Positions 35,236 through 43,942 of a stretch of DNA of 64,000 bases are shown here, piece by piece (position 1 is the first letter of the stretch; each line of letters starts with the position of its first letter). The translations under genes and the position numbers were made by a program. The stretch is from Saccharibacter sp. EH611 (GTDB lineage: Bacteria; Pseudomonadota; Alphaproteobacteria; Acetobacterales; Acetobacteraceae). The stretch lies in contig NZ_WVHP01000022.1 of NCBI RefSeq assembly GCF_009834765.1, positions 124,001 through 188,000 on the forward strand. Reading direction: 5' to 3'. A model generated the notes under the pieces. That model saw only the letters and a program-made list of their open reading frames with translations, was not told the origin of the DNA and did no database searches.

Positions 35236-36021
35236 TTAGGTAGTAAAGAAAAGATCAGTGAGGAGATAATCAAAGGTCAGAAGAAGGATAGAAGCGGCCA
35301 CCACAGTGGCTGTTGCCGCCGCGCCCACACCTTCAGCCCCACCTTTGCTGTGGTAGCCATGATAGCAGCCTAGCAGAGCAATGAGAAAGCCAAAGACAGC
35401 CGCTTTAATAAGCCCAACGCTCACATCCATCGCGTTAAGAGAGGCTAGCGTGCCGTTCATATAGCTTTCTGGTGTAAAGCCCAGCTTTCCGATCGCTACG
35501 GTAAAGCCGCCAAAAACACCGAGAATATCCGCGATGAGTACCAAGAAAGGCAACGCAACAATCGCTGCAAGAAGGCGTGGTGTGACCAGATATTTCATCG
35601 GGTCAGTGGATAGAGTGCGCAGCGCATCAATCTGGTCTGTCACCCGCATCGTGCCAATTTGGGCTGATAACGCCGCCCCGACACGGCCTGCAACCATGAG
35701 ACCGGCTAAAACGGGGCCAAGCTCTCGCGTGATGGAAAGAACCACAATATTCGCCACGGCATTTTCTGCGTGATAATGGCGAAAACCACTATAAGATTGC
35801 AGCGCAATGACCCCGCCGGAGAAGATTGCCGTTAAGGCGACAACAGGGAGTGAGAGAAACCCAATTTCGACCAATGTTCGCCCAAAGATAGCGGCGTAAA
35901 AAGGCGGGCGGACAATCCCAGAGAGTCCTTTCAGACCAAAAAGCGTGATGCTGCCGACCCGTTGTAGGATGGAAAGAGTGCTGCGTCCAAGATGGACGAA
36001 GGGAGATAGAAAGATGTTCAC
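35236..36021 (-). CDS. mlaE: Phospholipid ABC transporter permease MlaE-like
   Basis: A 261-residue inner-membrane permease of the MlaE/YrbE family. It contains the conserved stretches IFSGGVIALQSYSGF, SITRELGPVLAGLMVAGRVGAALSAQIGTM (in parts, about 93-124) and FGFLIALLGCYHGY. About five to six helices are seen. The start is GTG at 36021, after GAGAGGG; no ATG fits. mlaF follows 24 bases later. Acts at the inner membrane in phospholipid transport to keep outer-membrane asymmetry. Confidence 0.87.
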   Translation of the reverse strand: MNIFLSPFVHLGRSTLSILQRVGSITLFGLKGLSGIVRPPFYAAIFGRTLVEIGFLSLPVVALTAIFSGGVIALQSYSGFRHYHAENAVANIVVLSITRELGPVLAGLMVAGRVGAALSAQIGTMRVTDQIDALRTLSTDPMKYLVTPRLLAAIVALPFLVLIADILGVFGGFTVAIGKLGFTPESYMNGTLASLNAMDVSVGLIKAAVFGFLIALLGCYHGYHSKGGAEGVGAAATATVVAASILLLTFDYLLTDLFFTT

Positions 36022-36076
36022 ACGCTAGCCCTCTCTTACGGTTTGTTACGCGCGGTCGCCATGTAAGAGAGCTGCC

Positions 36077-37255
36077 TCATGGCGTTATATGTGGGTGGGA
36101 AGTGACAGACGGACTTTTATGTTCTGTGGATAGAGAAGGAGCCGTCTGCGTCTTTGGGGGTGACGGTGCGTTAGAGAGTGGTGGTGCATTGTTTAGCCCC
36201 TGAGCGGCACCGTCAGTCTGGGAGACGGGCGGGGCAGAGGATGGTGCTTTCTGAGGGGGTGTCAGTGATGGCGCAGCCACAGGCGGTGTTGGAGCTTTTG
36301 GTGATGGATGAGAGGATGGCACCGGGTGCAGATGGGGAGCTTCTTGTGTAGAAACCTGCGGGCTAGGGATAGGTTGGGCTGTACCTAACCCCTGAGCTGA
36401 ACCATCTGGTTTATTGGGTGTAGGCGCATCGGGGCTTGCTGGAGCTGGTGCGGCGGCTGCAGCTTGTTCAGCGTTCGTTGTTTGGTGGATATGGCCATTC
36501 CCCGATTGATTGAGGCTATTGGTAATATGACCAAGCGTGAGGGAAGAATTGTCGCGTGTGGAGGTGTTCGCAGTGCCAAGCTGGGCCATGATAGAGGCGT
36601 TCGACTGGTCTGCCATCATAAGGGACAATGTGTCGATTTGCCCTTGTGCAATAGAGAGTTGGCTTGACCCACTCATTTGTGCCGATAAAGCGGTGAGGAA
36701 AGCTTGATCAACATGCAAACGGGCTTGTTCTGCGATGAGAATTTCAGCAGCGCGATCGAGCTGATGAATATACACAGATGATGTGCCACGAAGAGAGAGA
36801 TCCAGCGATTGCACATGGTCAATCTCTAAAGTGGCATCTGTGAGGTTGCTTTCTAATGTGGAGAGCGTCCCCGTGATCTTAATGGTCGCAAGGGGGCTAT
36901 CATGCAGGGTGAGTGTGGTACCGGGGGCTAGGCGCAGGAAGAGCGGAAGATGTTGCCGGCAGCTGGGCAAAGCGACATGCACGCTCTGTTCGGCACCGTC
37001 TTTTGTTGTATGGACGACTGTTGCTCTGTTGGTTGCCTCATCGAGAGACAGTCCTGTTTTCAGTGCGGGATCTACTTTTAAATGAACAGAGGCACAGGGT
37101 GCGCTGAGGTCAAGCTCGTCGCCAGAAAAGACGGAGGAGCGGGTGGCAGACGCTGCGTGAACCTGAGGGGCACTCACCGTGAGTGCGCTCAGTAAGCTAA
37201 GAGCGAATATATGCCCATAAAGAGGGAGGGCGGACAGGATAGGACGCTTCTTCAC
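36077..37255 (-). CDS. Secreted DUF2807-like protein with proline-rich tail
   Basis: A 392-residue exported protein. A Sec signal ends near VHAAS (about residue 35). Residues about 40-260 have short repeated beta-strand units (LTLHDSPLATIKITGTL, LDLSLRGTSSVYIHQLD, LSAQMSGSSQLSIAQGQID), like the auto-transporter head/GIN (DUF2807) beta-solenoid. The last 130 residues are rich in Pro, Ala and Ser and hold two copies of a motif, DGSAQGLGTAQPIPS and DGAAQGLNNAPPLSN. The start is GTG after GGGAG. Likely periplasmic or surface-exposed; role unknown. Confidence 0.72.
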   Translation of the reverse strand: MKKRPILSALPLYGHIFALSLLSALTVSAPQVHAASATRSSVFSGDELDLSAPCASVHLKVDPALKTGLSLDEATNRATVVHTTKDGAEQSVHVALPSCRQHLPLFLRLAPGTTLTLHDSPLATIKITGTLSTLESNLTDATLEIDHVQSLDLSLRGTSSVYIHQLDRAAEILIAEQARLHVDQAFLTALSAQMSGSSQLSIAQGQIDTLSLMMADQSNASIMAQLGTANTSTRDNSSLTLGHITNSLNQSGNGHIHQTTNAEQAAAAAPAPASPDAPTPNKPDGSAQGLGTAQPIPSPQVSTQEAPHLHPVPSSHPSPKAPTPPVAAPSLTPPQKAPSSAPPVSQTDGAAQGLNNAPPLSNAPSPPKTQTAPSLSTEHKSPSVTSHPHITP

Positions 37256-37412
37256 GCATGAACTCCCAATGTTGGACGCTTGAGCATAATACTTGCTAGA
37301 GGCGCTATACTCTCTGCGATCACAATTCCCGAAATGACAAGACAGTATAGGGGCTCTTGTTCTGTGATGATAGGCCCATCTTGAGGAGAGAGGAAGGAAA
37401 GGATGAAAATTA

Positions 37413-37429
37413 AACGATAATACATCGTT
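37413..37429. promoter_or_regulatory. Inverted repeat upstream of the cys operon
   Basis: AACGAT (37413-37418) and ATCGTT (37424-37429) flank AATAC, 79 bases before the cysH start in an A+T-rich leader. A regulator of sulfate assimilation could bind here, but the repeat also lies in the promoter region of the divergent DUF2807-like gene. It is not a site I recognise. Confidence 0.35.
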
Positions 37430-37507
37430 ATTTTATAAAAGAACATTGATAAATAGAGAATAAGGGTCTAGGCCTAAGGAAGCGTAGAAGCGAAAGGACA
37501 GGAGTCT

Positions 37508-38224
37508 ATGGCGCTTTCAACACAGGAGTTAGCCGCTCTTAGAGAAGTGGAAGCAAGCGGTAATGCCGCACAAACAACACAGCATGTGTTGCGTTATGTG
37601 GCAGATACATTGCGAGGACGTGTGGCTGTTGTGTCGTCTTTTGGAGCGGAGTCTGCCGTTCTATTAGCGCAGGTCGCTCAGTATGATGCGACAATTCCTG
37701 TCTTCTTCCTTGATACGTTACGTCATTTTCCCGAGACATTGGCTTATCGTGAGACATTAACCCAGGCGCTGGGGTTGCGTGATGTCCGCATTTTATCACC
37801 TCAGCGGCCAGCGTTAGAGGCGCGTGATCCTCACGATCAGCTCGCTGATTTTGACCCCGATGCATGTTGCGCGCTGCGTAAGGTAGAACCCTTGGATGTC
37901 GTGCTGCCAGAGTTTGATGTGTGGATCACTGGGCGGAAGCGTAATCAAGCATCGACGCGCACCGCTCTACCTGTGGTGGAACCGCAGGACGATGGCCGCG
38001 TAAAGCTCAACCCGTTGGCGGGATGGAGCCGACAGGAGGTTCTCGCTTTTATGGAGTCTCATCATCTTCCTGCGCACCCCCTCGTTGCACAGGGTTACCC
38101 TTCTATTGGCTGCGCGCCATGCACGAGGGCGGTAGGCGCGGGTGAAGACAGCCGTTCTGGACGTTGGGCCGGGCAGGCGAAAACCGAGTGTGGCATTCAT
38201 CGCCCCGTTTCTTCTCCTTCATAA
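37508..38224 (+). CDS. cysH: Adenylyl-sulfate (APS) reductase
   Basis: Reduces activated sulfate to sulfite. The 238-residue protein has the PP-loop segment VVSSFGAESAVLL, the four cluster cysteines Cys120-Cys121 and Cys202-Cys205 (DACCALRK and GCAPCTRA), and the catalytic Cys228 in ECGIH. The paired CC and CxxC indicate a [4Fe-4S] enzyme that uses APS directly, unlike the cysteine-poor PAPS reductase of E. coli. The ATG follows CAGGAGT. First gene of cysH-cysD-cysNC. No sulfite reductase gene lies here. Confidence 0.92.
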   Translation: MALSTQELAALREVEASGNAAQTTQHVLRYVADTLRGRVAVVSSFGAESAVLLAQVAQYDATIPVFFLDTLRHFPETLAYRETLTQALGLRDVRILSPQRPALEARDPHDQLADFDPDACCALRKVEPLDVVLPEFDVWITGRKRNQASTRTALPVVEPQDDGRVKLNPLAGWSRQEVLAFMESHHLPAHPLVAQGYPSIGCAPCTRAVGAGEDSRSGRWAGQAKTECGIHRPVSSPS

Positions 38225-38264
38225 AACACGCATCGCCGGACAGGATTTTACGAAAGGCATAAGC

Positions 38265-39086
38265 ATGACGACCCTTGAACAACCGCAAGCGATGGACGCT
38301 TTGGACCAGTTGGAGGCCCAGAGCATTTTCATCCTGCGTGAGGCTTACCGCACGCTCAAACCGATGGCCTTGCTATGGTCTCTTGGTAAAGACAGCAACG
38401 TGATGGTCTGGCTCGCGCGTAAGGCGTTTATGGGGCATGTGCCGTTTCCCGTGATGCATGTGGATACTGGGAAGAAATTTCCAGAAATGTATGCGTTTCG
38501 GGATGAGTACGTTAAAAAATGGAACCTTGATCTTTTGTTAGGGGACTGTCCCCCTGTTGAAGAGATGGATCCGTCCCTTCCCCCCGCTGCACGCTCTGCT
38601 GCGCGGAAGACAGCAGGGTTGGCTTCCTTGATTGAAAAAGAAAAGCTGCGTGGTGTTGTGGCGGGAATCCGCCGTGATGAGCAGGCAACCCGGGCGAAAG
38701 AGCGCGTTTTCAGCCCGCGTGGGGCGGGCCATCGTTGGGATGTGCGCAATCAACCACCTGAATTTTGGGATCAATACGCCAAACCTTATGAAGAGGGGAT
38801 GCATGTGCGTGTTCATCCGCTTCTGTCATGGCGTGAAATTGATATTTGGCGGTACATTGAGCGAGAGAATATTCCGCTGGTGGATCTGTATTTCGCCAAG
38901 AATGGTAAACGCTACCGGTCATTGGGGGACCAAGACATTACAAGCCCGATTGAGAGCCATGCCTCAACCGTCGCAGAGGTGATTGAAGAGCTTGAACATA
39001 GTCGCACGTCAGAACGTGCTGGGCGTGCGATGGATCATGAATCTGAGGATGCTTTTGAGCGTCTTCGTGTGGCTGGTTATCTCTAA
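38265..39086 (+). CDS. cysD: Sulfate adenylyltransferase subunit 2
   Basis: Makes APS from sulfate and ATP together with CysN. The 273-residue PP-loop ATPase has [36 protein letters not shown] in parts (the SxGKDS pyrophosphate loop), [20 protein letters not shown] and [17 protein letters not shown]. The start at 38265 begins MTTLEQPQ and follows GAAAGG; the longer frame upstream overlaps cysH and is not coding. cysNC follows 17 bases later. Confidence 0.95.
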   Translation: MTTLEQPQAMDALDQLEAQSIFILREAYRTLKPMALLWSLGKDSNVMVWLARKAFMGHVPFPVMHVDTGKKFPEMYAFRDEYVKKWNLDLLLGDCPPVEEMDPSLPPAARSAARKTAGLASLIEKEKLRGVVAGIRRDEQATRAKERVFSPRGAGHRWDVRNQPPEFWDQYAKPYEEGMHVRVHPLLSWREIDIWRYIERENIPLVDLYFAKNGKRYRSLGDQDITSPIESHASTVAEVIEELEHSRTSERAGRAMDHESEDAFERLRVAGYL

Positions 39087-39103
39087 GGGTTGAGGCGTAT
39101 TTT

Positions 39104-40972
39104 ATGACAGATTTATCATCATCACCGCGGCGTCATGCGGTGAGCACACCGATTGTGATCGTTGGTCATGTGGATCACGGGAAATCAACCCTCATTGGCC
39201 GCCTTCTTTATGATACAGACAGTCTGCCAGATGGGCAGGTTGCACAGATCATTGAGGTAAGCCGGAAACGTGGTCTTGCTGTGGAATGGAGCTTTTTGCT
39301 CGATTCTCTTCAGATTGAGCGTGACCAAGGGGTAACGGTTGATTCAACACGTATTCCTTTTCAACTGAATAACCGAGATTATGTGATCGTGGATGCGCCC
39401 GGCCATCGCCAGTTTTTGCGCAATATGATTACCGGTGCGGCCGATGCAGAAGCCGCTGTCTTGGTGGTGGATGCAGGTGAAGGGGTGCGGGAGCAAACGC
39501 GTCGTCATGCTATGCTGTTGCGCTTGATCGGCATTCGTCATGTCATCGTTTTGATGAACAAAGCGGACGCGGTTGATTTCGATCAGGAAAAACTGGCTCA
39601 GACCGAACGTGAGGTGCGTGCGTTCCTTGGGCAGCTCGAGATTCCAGTGACAGAGGTCATCCCCGCGTCAGCACGCGATGGGGATAATATCGCGAACCGC
39701 TCAGAGCGGGCGGCGTGGTATCAGGGCCCCACCTTGTTGGAAGCATTGGCCGCTATTCCTGCTCCGCCGTCACGCTGGGCGTTGCCATTCCGTATGCCTG
39801 TGCAGGACGTGTATCGCTTTGAAGGCGTGCGCTATGTCGCCGGTCGTATTGAACGCGGAACGGTGCGTGAAGGCGATCGGCTGGTGATTGGCAGCCAAGG
39901 CCAAGAAGCAACGGTTGCGGAGGTCTGTCGTTGGCATGCGCCTCATCGTGGTGTGGCAGGTTCTGGTGAATCTATCGCGTTGCGGTTAGAGCCGGATTTA
40001 GTGCCAGACCGTGGTGATCTGCTCTATCCTGCCCATGATGAGGCCGCGAAGCCGCTTTGTGCGCCTCGTTTAAAAACGCGTCTCTTCTGGCTGCGTGGTG
40101 AACCGCTACAAGTTGGTGAGAGCTTCCGTCTGCGTCTTGCAACAGCCGAGCATGATGTGACGGTTGCCTCTATTGATGCGGTCGTGGATTTGGATGATCT
40201 CAGCCTTCGTCCCGGTGAGGAAGTGCCCCCTGACGGATTTGCCGAAATCACGTTAGCGGCTTCTCACAATGTGTTGTTTGATGCGTTTGCTCCGGGGATG
40301 CCTGACGGGCGCGGTGTGCTGGTGGATCGTCATCAGCGTATTGTGGGGGGCGCCCCCTTGTTAGGCCCTGCTGAAACGGCTGAGGGACAGCATGCGATTC
40401 ACCCTACGGCCAGCCGCGTGAGCCCACAAGAACGTTCAGCGCTGAAGGGCCATAAGAGCGGTGTGTTCTGGATGACAGGCCTGCCAGGGTCGGGCAAAAG
40501 CACACTCGCCCGTGGTGCAGAAGAACGCCTCGCTGCGGCCGGACGTGCGGTGACCGTCCTTGATGGCGATACGCTGCGCTCTGGTCTATGCTCTGACCTT
40601 GGCTTTTCACCAGAAGATCGGCATGAAAATATTCGCCGTGCGGCTCATGTCGCGAAAATTTTGGCGGATGCCGGGCAGATTGTGTTGGTCGCCCTTGTCT
40701 CTCCTTTAGCGGAGGATCGTGCGCTTGCGCGGCGCATTATTGGGGAAGGCTGGCACGAAGTCTTCGTGAACGCTCCGCAAGCTTTGTGTGAAAAGCGTGA
40801 TCCGAAAGGCTTATACGCACAAGCGCGCGATGGTCGTATTGCAGACTTCACAGGCGTTTCTGCCCCTTATGAAGCCCCGCAAAAACCCGACATCGTGCTG
40901 CCTGCCGATGGTGACGAGAAGGCGTGTATTGCTGAGTTCGTCACGGTGATGAACCGCGCTGTTGGTTTGTAA
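39104..40972 (+). CDS. cysNC: Fused sulfate adenylyltransferase subunit 1 / APS kinase
   Basis: A 622-residue fusion. The CysN part (about 1-435) is an EF-Tu-like GTPase with GHVDHGKST at 21-29, [16 protein letters not shown] and NKAD, which drives APS formation by CysD. The CysC part (about 445-620) is APS kinase with P-loop GLPGSGKS at 459-466, [19 protein letters not shown] and [10 protein letters not shown]. Both halves look intact. Because the partner CysH looks like an APS reductase, the PAPS made by CysC may serve sulfation or be a side route. Confidence 0.94.
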   Translation: MTDLSSSPRRHAVSTPIVIVGHVDHGKSTLIGRLLYDTDSLPDGQVAQIIEVSRKRGLAVEWSFLLDSLQIERDQGVTVDSTRIPFQLNNRDYVIVDAPGHRQFLRNMITGAADAEAAVLVVDAGEGVREQTRRHAMLLRLIGIRHVIVLMNKADAVDFDQEKLAQTEREVRAFLGQLEIPVTEVIPASARDGDNIANRSERAAWYQGPTLLEALAAIPAPPSRWALPFRMPVQDVYRFEGVRYVAGRIERGTVREGDRLVIGSQGQEATVAEVCRWHAPHRGVAGSGESIALRLEPDLVPDRGDLLYPAHDEAAKPLCAPRLKTRLFWLRGEPLQVGESFRLRLATAEHDVTVASIDAVVDLDDLSLRPGEEVPPDGFAEITLAASHNVLFDAFAPGMPDGRGVLVDRHQRIVGGAPLLGPAETAEGQHAIHPTASRVSPQERSALKGHKSGVFWMTGLPGSGKSTLARGAEERLAAAGRAVTVLDGDTLRSGLCSDLGFSPEDRHENIRRAAHVAKILADAGQIVLVALVSPLAEDRALARRIIGEGWHEVFVNAPQALCEKRDPKGLYAQARDGRIADFTGVSAPYEAPQKPDIVLPADGDEKACIAEFVTVMNRAVGL

Positions 40973-40981
40973 AAGAGAATA

Positions 40982-41012
40982 GGCGGAGGGGCTTTATAAT
41001 AGTCTCTCCGCC
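40982..41012. terminator. Bidirectional terminator between cysNC and ugd
   Basis: GGCGGAG (40982-40988) pairs with CTCCGCC (41006-41012) around a T/A-rich loop. It lies between two convergent stops. T runs on either side are short. Confidence 0.55.
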
Positions 41013-41018
41013 ATCTCC

Positions 41019-42359
41019 TTACGAAGCCGTTTCGTTCTTGCAGCCTAGACGGTGATAGGTAAAACCAGCGTCTCGCCAGGCTCTGGGCTCCCAAATGCCG
41101 CGATAATCCAGAACGAGGCGTCCCTTCATCGTGCGGCTTAACTGATGAGGGGTGAGCTCTTTAAAGAGCGGCCATTCTGTTAAAATAAGCACAACATCAG
41201 CTCCCTTTGTCGCGTTCAGAGCGCTGTCCGCGTACGGGATGTCTTGGGGGAGCAGCGGGCGGGCTTGGTCCATTCCTTGTGGGTCGAACAGTTGGAGGCG
41301 TGCTCCGGCTTCGTGTAGTGCGGGCAAAATGCTTAAAGCTGGGGCGTCACGCATATCATCGGTATGGGCTTTGAAGGTGAGGCCCAGCACAGCGATGATT
41401 TTCGTATGAATGGGATGGTCGAGCAAGCTTAAAATACGGTCAGCAAGCCGTTGTTTACGCGCTTCATTGGCGGCGATCGTGATGTCAATCAGCTGCGTTG
41501 GTGTGCCTGCCTTGCGGGCTGAGGTGGCAAGCGCGCGTGTATCTTTAGGAAAGCAGGAGCCACCATAGCCGGGGCCGGGCGTGAGGAAGTCGGGGCCAAT
41601 GCGAGGGTCTTGCCCCATGCCGTGGGTGACTTCACGAATGTCGGCCCCTGTTGCTTCGCACAGATCAGCCATTTCATTGGCGAAAGTCACCTTCATCGCT
41701 AAGAAGGCGTTGGCGGCATATTTGGTCAGCTCGGCACTTTCCAACCCCATAAAGGTCAGGCGGTTATGGGGAGTGGTCAGTGGATGATAGAGCTTTGTCA
41801 GGAACGCACGGGCATGGGCTCCTTTGTCGGGGCTTTGCTGGTCGAGCCCAATAATAACGCGATCAGGGCGAATAAAATCATCAATCGCGTTGCCTTCACG
41901 CAAGAACTCGGGATTAGAAGCAATATGGAAGCTGAGATCAGGCCGATTTTCGCGTAAAATACGGCTGACTTCGCGGCCTGTTCCTACAGGGACGGTGGAT
42001 TTGGTGACGACGAGTAAAGAATGCGAGGCCATTTTGGCGATGTCATGGGCGACGGCATAAACATAGCTCAAGTCGGCATGGCCGCTGCCGCGTCGTGTCG
42101 GGGTGCCGACGGCAATAAAGACGGCTTTACATTCTGCTAACGCGGTTTCCATATCCGCACTAAAGCGTAGCGTACCACGTCTGGCTTCTTGCGAGAAAAG
42201 AGCATCAAGCCCGGGTTCATAAATGGGCACATGCCCGCTTTGCAGCTGTGCAAAACGGGCGGGGTCGCGGTCAACAATCGTGACAGACGCCCCAAAGGTT
42301 GCCAGGCAGGCTCCAGAGACGAGGCCGACATAGCCTCCGCCAATGATGGCAATCTTCAT
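41019..42359 (-). CDS. ugd: UDP-glucose 6-dehydrogenase
   Basis: Oxidises UDP-glucose to UDP-glucuronate, a precursor of acidic exopolysaccharides. The 446-residue protein starts MKIAIIGGGYVGLVSGACL (NAD site), has FIAVGTPT, and the catalytic Cys269 in GPGYGGSCFPKDT; GLTFKAHTDDMRDAP is in the C-terminal domain. The ATG at 42359 follows GGAGGGA; an upstream in-frame start would add 19 unsupported residues. No polysaccharide cluster is adjacent, so it probably serves glycans made elsewhere. Confidence 0.93.
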   Translation of the reverse strand: MKIAIIGGGYVGLVSGACLATFGASVTIVDRDPARFAQLQSGHVPIYEPGLDALFSQEARRGTLRFSADMETALAECKAVFIAVGTPTRRGSGHADLSYVYAVAHDIAKMASHSLLVVTKSTVPVGTGREVSRILRENRPDLSFHIASNPEFLREGNAIDDFIRPDRVIIGLDQQSPDKGAHARAFLTKLYHPLTTPHNRLTFMGLESAELTKYAANAFLAMKVTFANEMADLCEATGADIREVTHGMGQDPRIGPDFLTPGPGYGGSCFPKDTRALATSARKAGTPTQLIDITIAANEARKQRLADRILSLLDHPIHTKIIAVLGLTFKAHTDDMRDAPALSILPALHEAGARLQLFDPQGMDQARPLLPQDIPYADSALNATKGADVVLILTEWPLFKELTPHQLSRTMKGRLVLDYRGIWEPRAWRDAGFTYHRLGCKNETAS

Positions 42360-42454
42360 GACGTCCCTCCACGGTGATGCATGATCCTCTCTAACGGGTA
42401 AAACGGAGATGCTCAAACGGTTCTTTGGGTGTGGCTGTGAGGAAGGAAGGTCTC

Positions 42455-43117
42455 TTACGGGATACCAAGGAGCATGAGTGTTTGATGATCAAGATGTTTC
42501 TTCACAACAGCATCTAAGGCTGCTTCAGCGCTTGTGAAATTGCCAATGTTGATGTCATTACGCTCATCGCTTTGGAAGTAATCTGGCGTGAAACCAACGA
42601 AACCTTCTGGAGTATTGTGTGTGAGAGCGTAAAGATCGACCGTTGTTGGAAGGGGAGAGGTAATGGATCTGCCTTTTTGGGGATGGCGCGTCGCTTTGAG
42701 GAGGTAGACTGTGCTATGGGTGTTGTTGTGCTCGTTTCGACGTGCAACGATAATGGTTGAGAGAGAGTTCTCCCCTACATGCTGTGGGTCCGTTGTGAGT
42801 GTATCTTGGCCATCAATTTGGACGAGGTTGGATGGCCCCATATCCTCGGTATAGTCTGCCGGGTCCATCGTGGCCATATACACGTAATATCCTTGGTTTT
42901 TTCCCGTTCTGCGCCACGTGCGTGTGACGGTTCCATAACGTTCATCTTCCGTCATCTTGGGGATATATGCGCTGTTGTCATCGAAAGAAATGGGTTCAAA
43001 TGTGACGCTTTGTGGAGGAGCAGTGTCGCTTTCGGCCCATGCGCAGGGTGCCCCAAGGTTGAGAGTGGTGAGGATGGCTATAGCGAGCTGGGTAAGGGAT
43101 GGCAGAGTATGCTTCAT
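42455..43117 (-). CDS. Secreted hypothetical protein, tandem copy B
   Basis: A 220-residue exported protein with a Sec signal (cleavage near AWAES, about residue 28). It shares a layout with the gene upstream: xSAYIPKMTEDERYGTVTRTWR, GYYVYMAT, LVQIDGQDTLTT, an SLSTIIVARR block and a later PTTVDLYALTHNTPEGF. No known family is recognised and there are no catalytic motifs. The ATG at 43117 follows AAGGATA. It lies 38 bases after copy A, so the two are likely one transcript. Probably periplasmic. Confidence 0.7.
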   Translation of the reverse strand: MKHTLPSLTQLAIAILTTLNLGAPCAWAESDTAPPQSVTFEPISFDDNSAYIPKMTEDERYGTVTRTWRRTGKNQGYYVYMATMDPADYTEDMGPSNLVQIDGQDTLTTDPQHVGENSLSTIIVARRNEHNNTHSTVYLLKATRHPQKGRSITSPLPTTVDLYALTHNTPEGFVGFTPDYFQSDERNDINIGNFTSAEAALDAVVKKHLDHQTLMLLGIP

Positions 43118-43155
43118 GGCGTGTATCCTTCTGTAAATTCTGCGTAGTATGAGGG

Positions 43156-43797
43156 TCATGGATGATGAAGCCGATAGGCATATGGAAAGATATCTTCGTA
43201 AGGGGTTAGTCCTACAATGTCCTTGAGAACTGCTTGTGTGTTTGAGCTGTTTCCAGCATTGATGCTCTCTTGAAGGACGAAACGATCCAGCGTCGCGTGC
43301 CCAGCTTTCTTGGGAGAGCTATGGATGAGCCGATAAATACGGACAGTGGTTGGGCTAGGATCGGGAACGGAATCCAGCATAGGGCGTCTGACGGTGATGA
43401 GATAGAGATGAGAGGTTGTTTCTCCTTGCTTTGTTCCTCTGGCAAAGACTGCTGTAGAGAGGGCATCGTCTCCTGTGTGGGGGCTGGCTGTGAGCTTATC
43501 CTTGCCGTCAATCTCGACAAGAGAGATGGGGCTTATATGTGCTTCTGTTTTGTCGGAAGTCGCTGTCACCATATAGACATGGTACCCCCACGCATTACCG
43601 TTTTCGCGCCATGTATGGATAATGGTTCCTGCACGACCATCATCGGTCATGTGAGGGATAGATGTAGCTTCATCGTTTAGAAAAATTTCATCGAAAAGAG
43701 TGGAATGGAAATAAGCTGTTGCTGTTTGTGCCTGTGCTTGAGGGGTGAGGCCTATGAAGAGCACATAAAGGAAGAGAAGAGGAGAAAGACGTTTCAT
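43156..43797 (-). CDS. Secreted hypothetical protein, tandem copy A
   Basis: A 213-residue exported protein, paralogous to the gene that follows. The signal peptide ends near QAQAQ (about residue 24). Matching blocks are ATSIPHMTDDGRAGTIIHTWR, GYHVYMVT, LVEIDGKDKLTA, ALSTAVFARG and PTTVRIYRLIHSSPKKAG. The conserved I-P-x-M-T-x-D-x-R and V-x-I-D-G-x-D-x-L patterns define the pair. The ATG at 43797 is used; the codon before it is TTG. Function unknown. Confidence 0.7.
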   Translation of the reverse strand: MKRLSPLLFLYVLFIGLTPQAQAQTATAYFHSTLFDEIFLNDEATSIPHMTDDGRAGTIIHTWRENGNAWGYHVYMVTATSDKTEAHISPISLVEIDGKDKLTASPHTGDDALSTAVFARGTKQGETTSHLYLITVRRPMLDSVPDPSPTTVRIYRLIHSSPKKAGHATLDRFVLQESINAGNSSNTQAVLKDIVGLTPYEDIFPYAYRLHHP

Positions 43798-43891
43798 CAA
43801 GCTTTATCCGAATGAGAGAGTTATAACGATATAATAATGTTTCACTTTGTTACATCCTACGGAAGTCCATTTGAAGCATATACTGACGAAA

Positions 43892-43920
43892 AGGGCCATA
43901 GCGTACCCCGCTATGGCCCT
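43892..43920 (-). terminator. Rho-independent terminator after the porin gene
   Basis: AGGGCCATAGCG (43892-43903) and CGCTATGGCCCT (43909-43920) form a perfect 12-bp stem. On the minus strand it is followed by TTTTCGTC, and it lies 22 bases past the porin stop. Confidence 0.85.
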
Positions 43921-43942
43921 CTCAGAGTGAATGTCAAAACGT

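Noticed and set aside
38142-38264. Upstream extension of cysD
   Set aside because: It overlaps the end of cysH in another frame; the family N-terminus fits the ATG at 38265.
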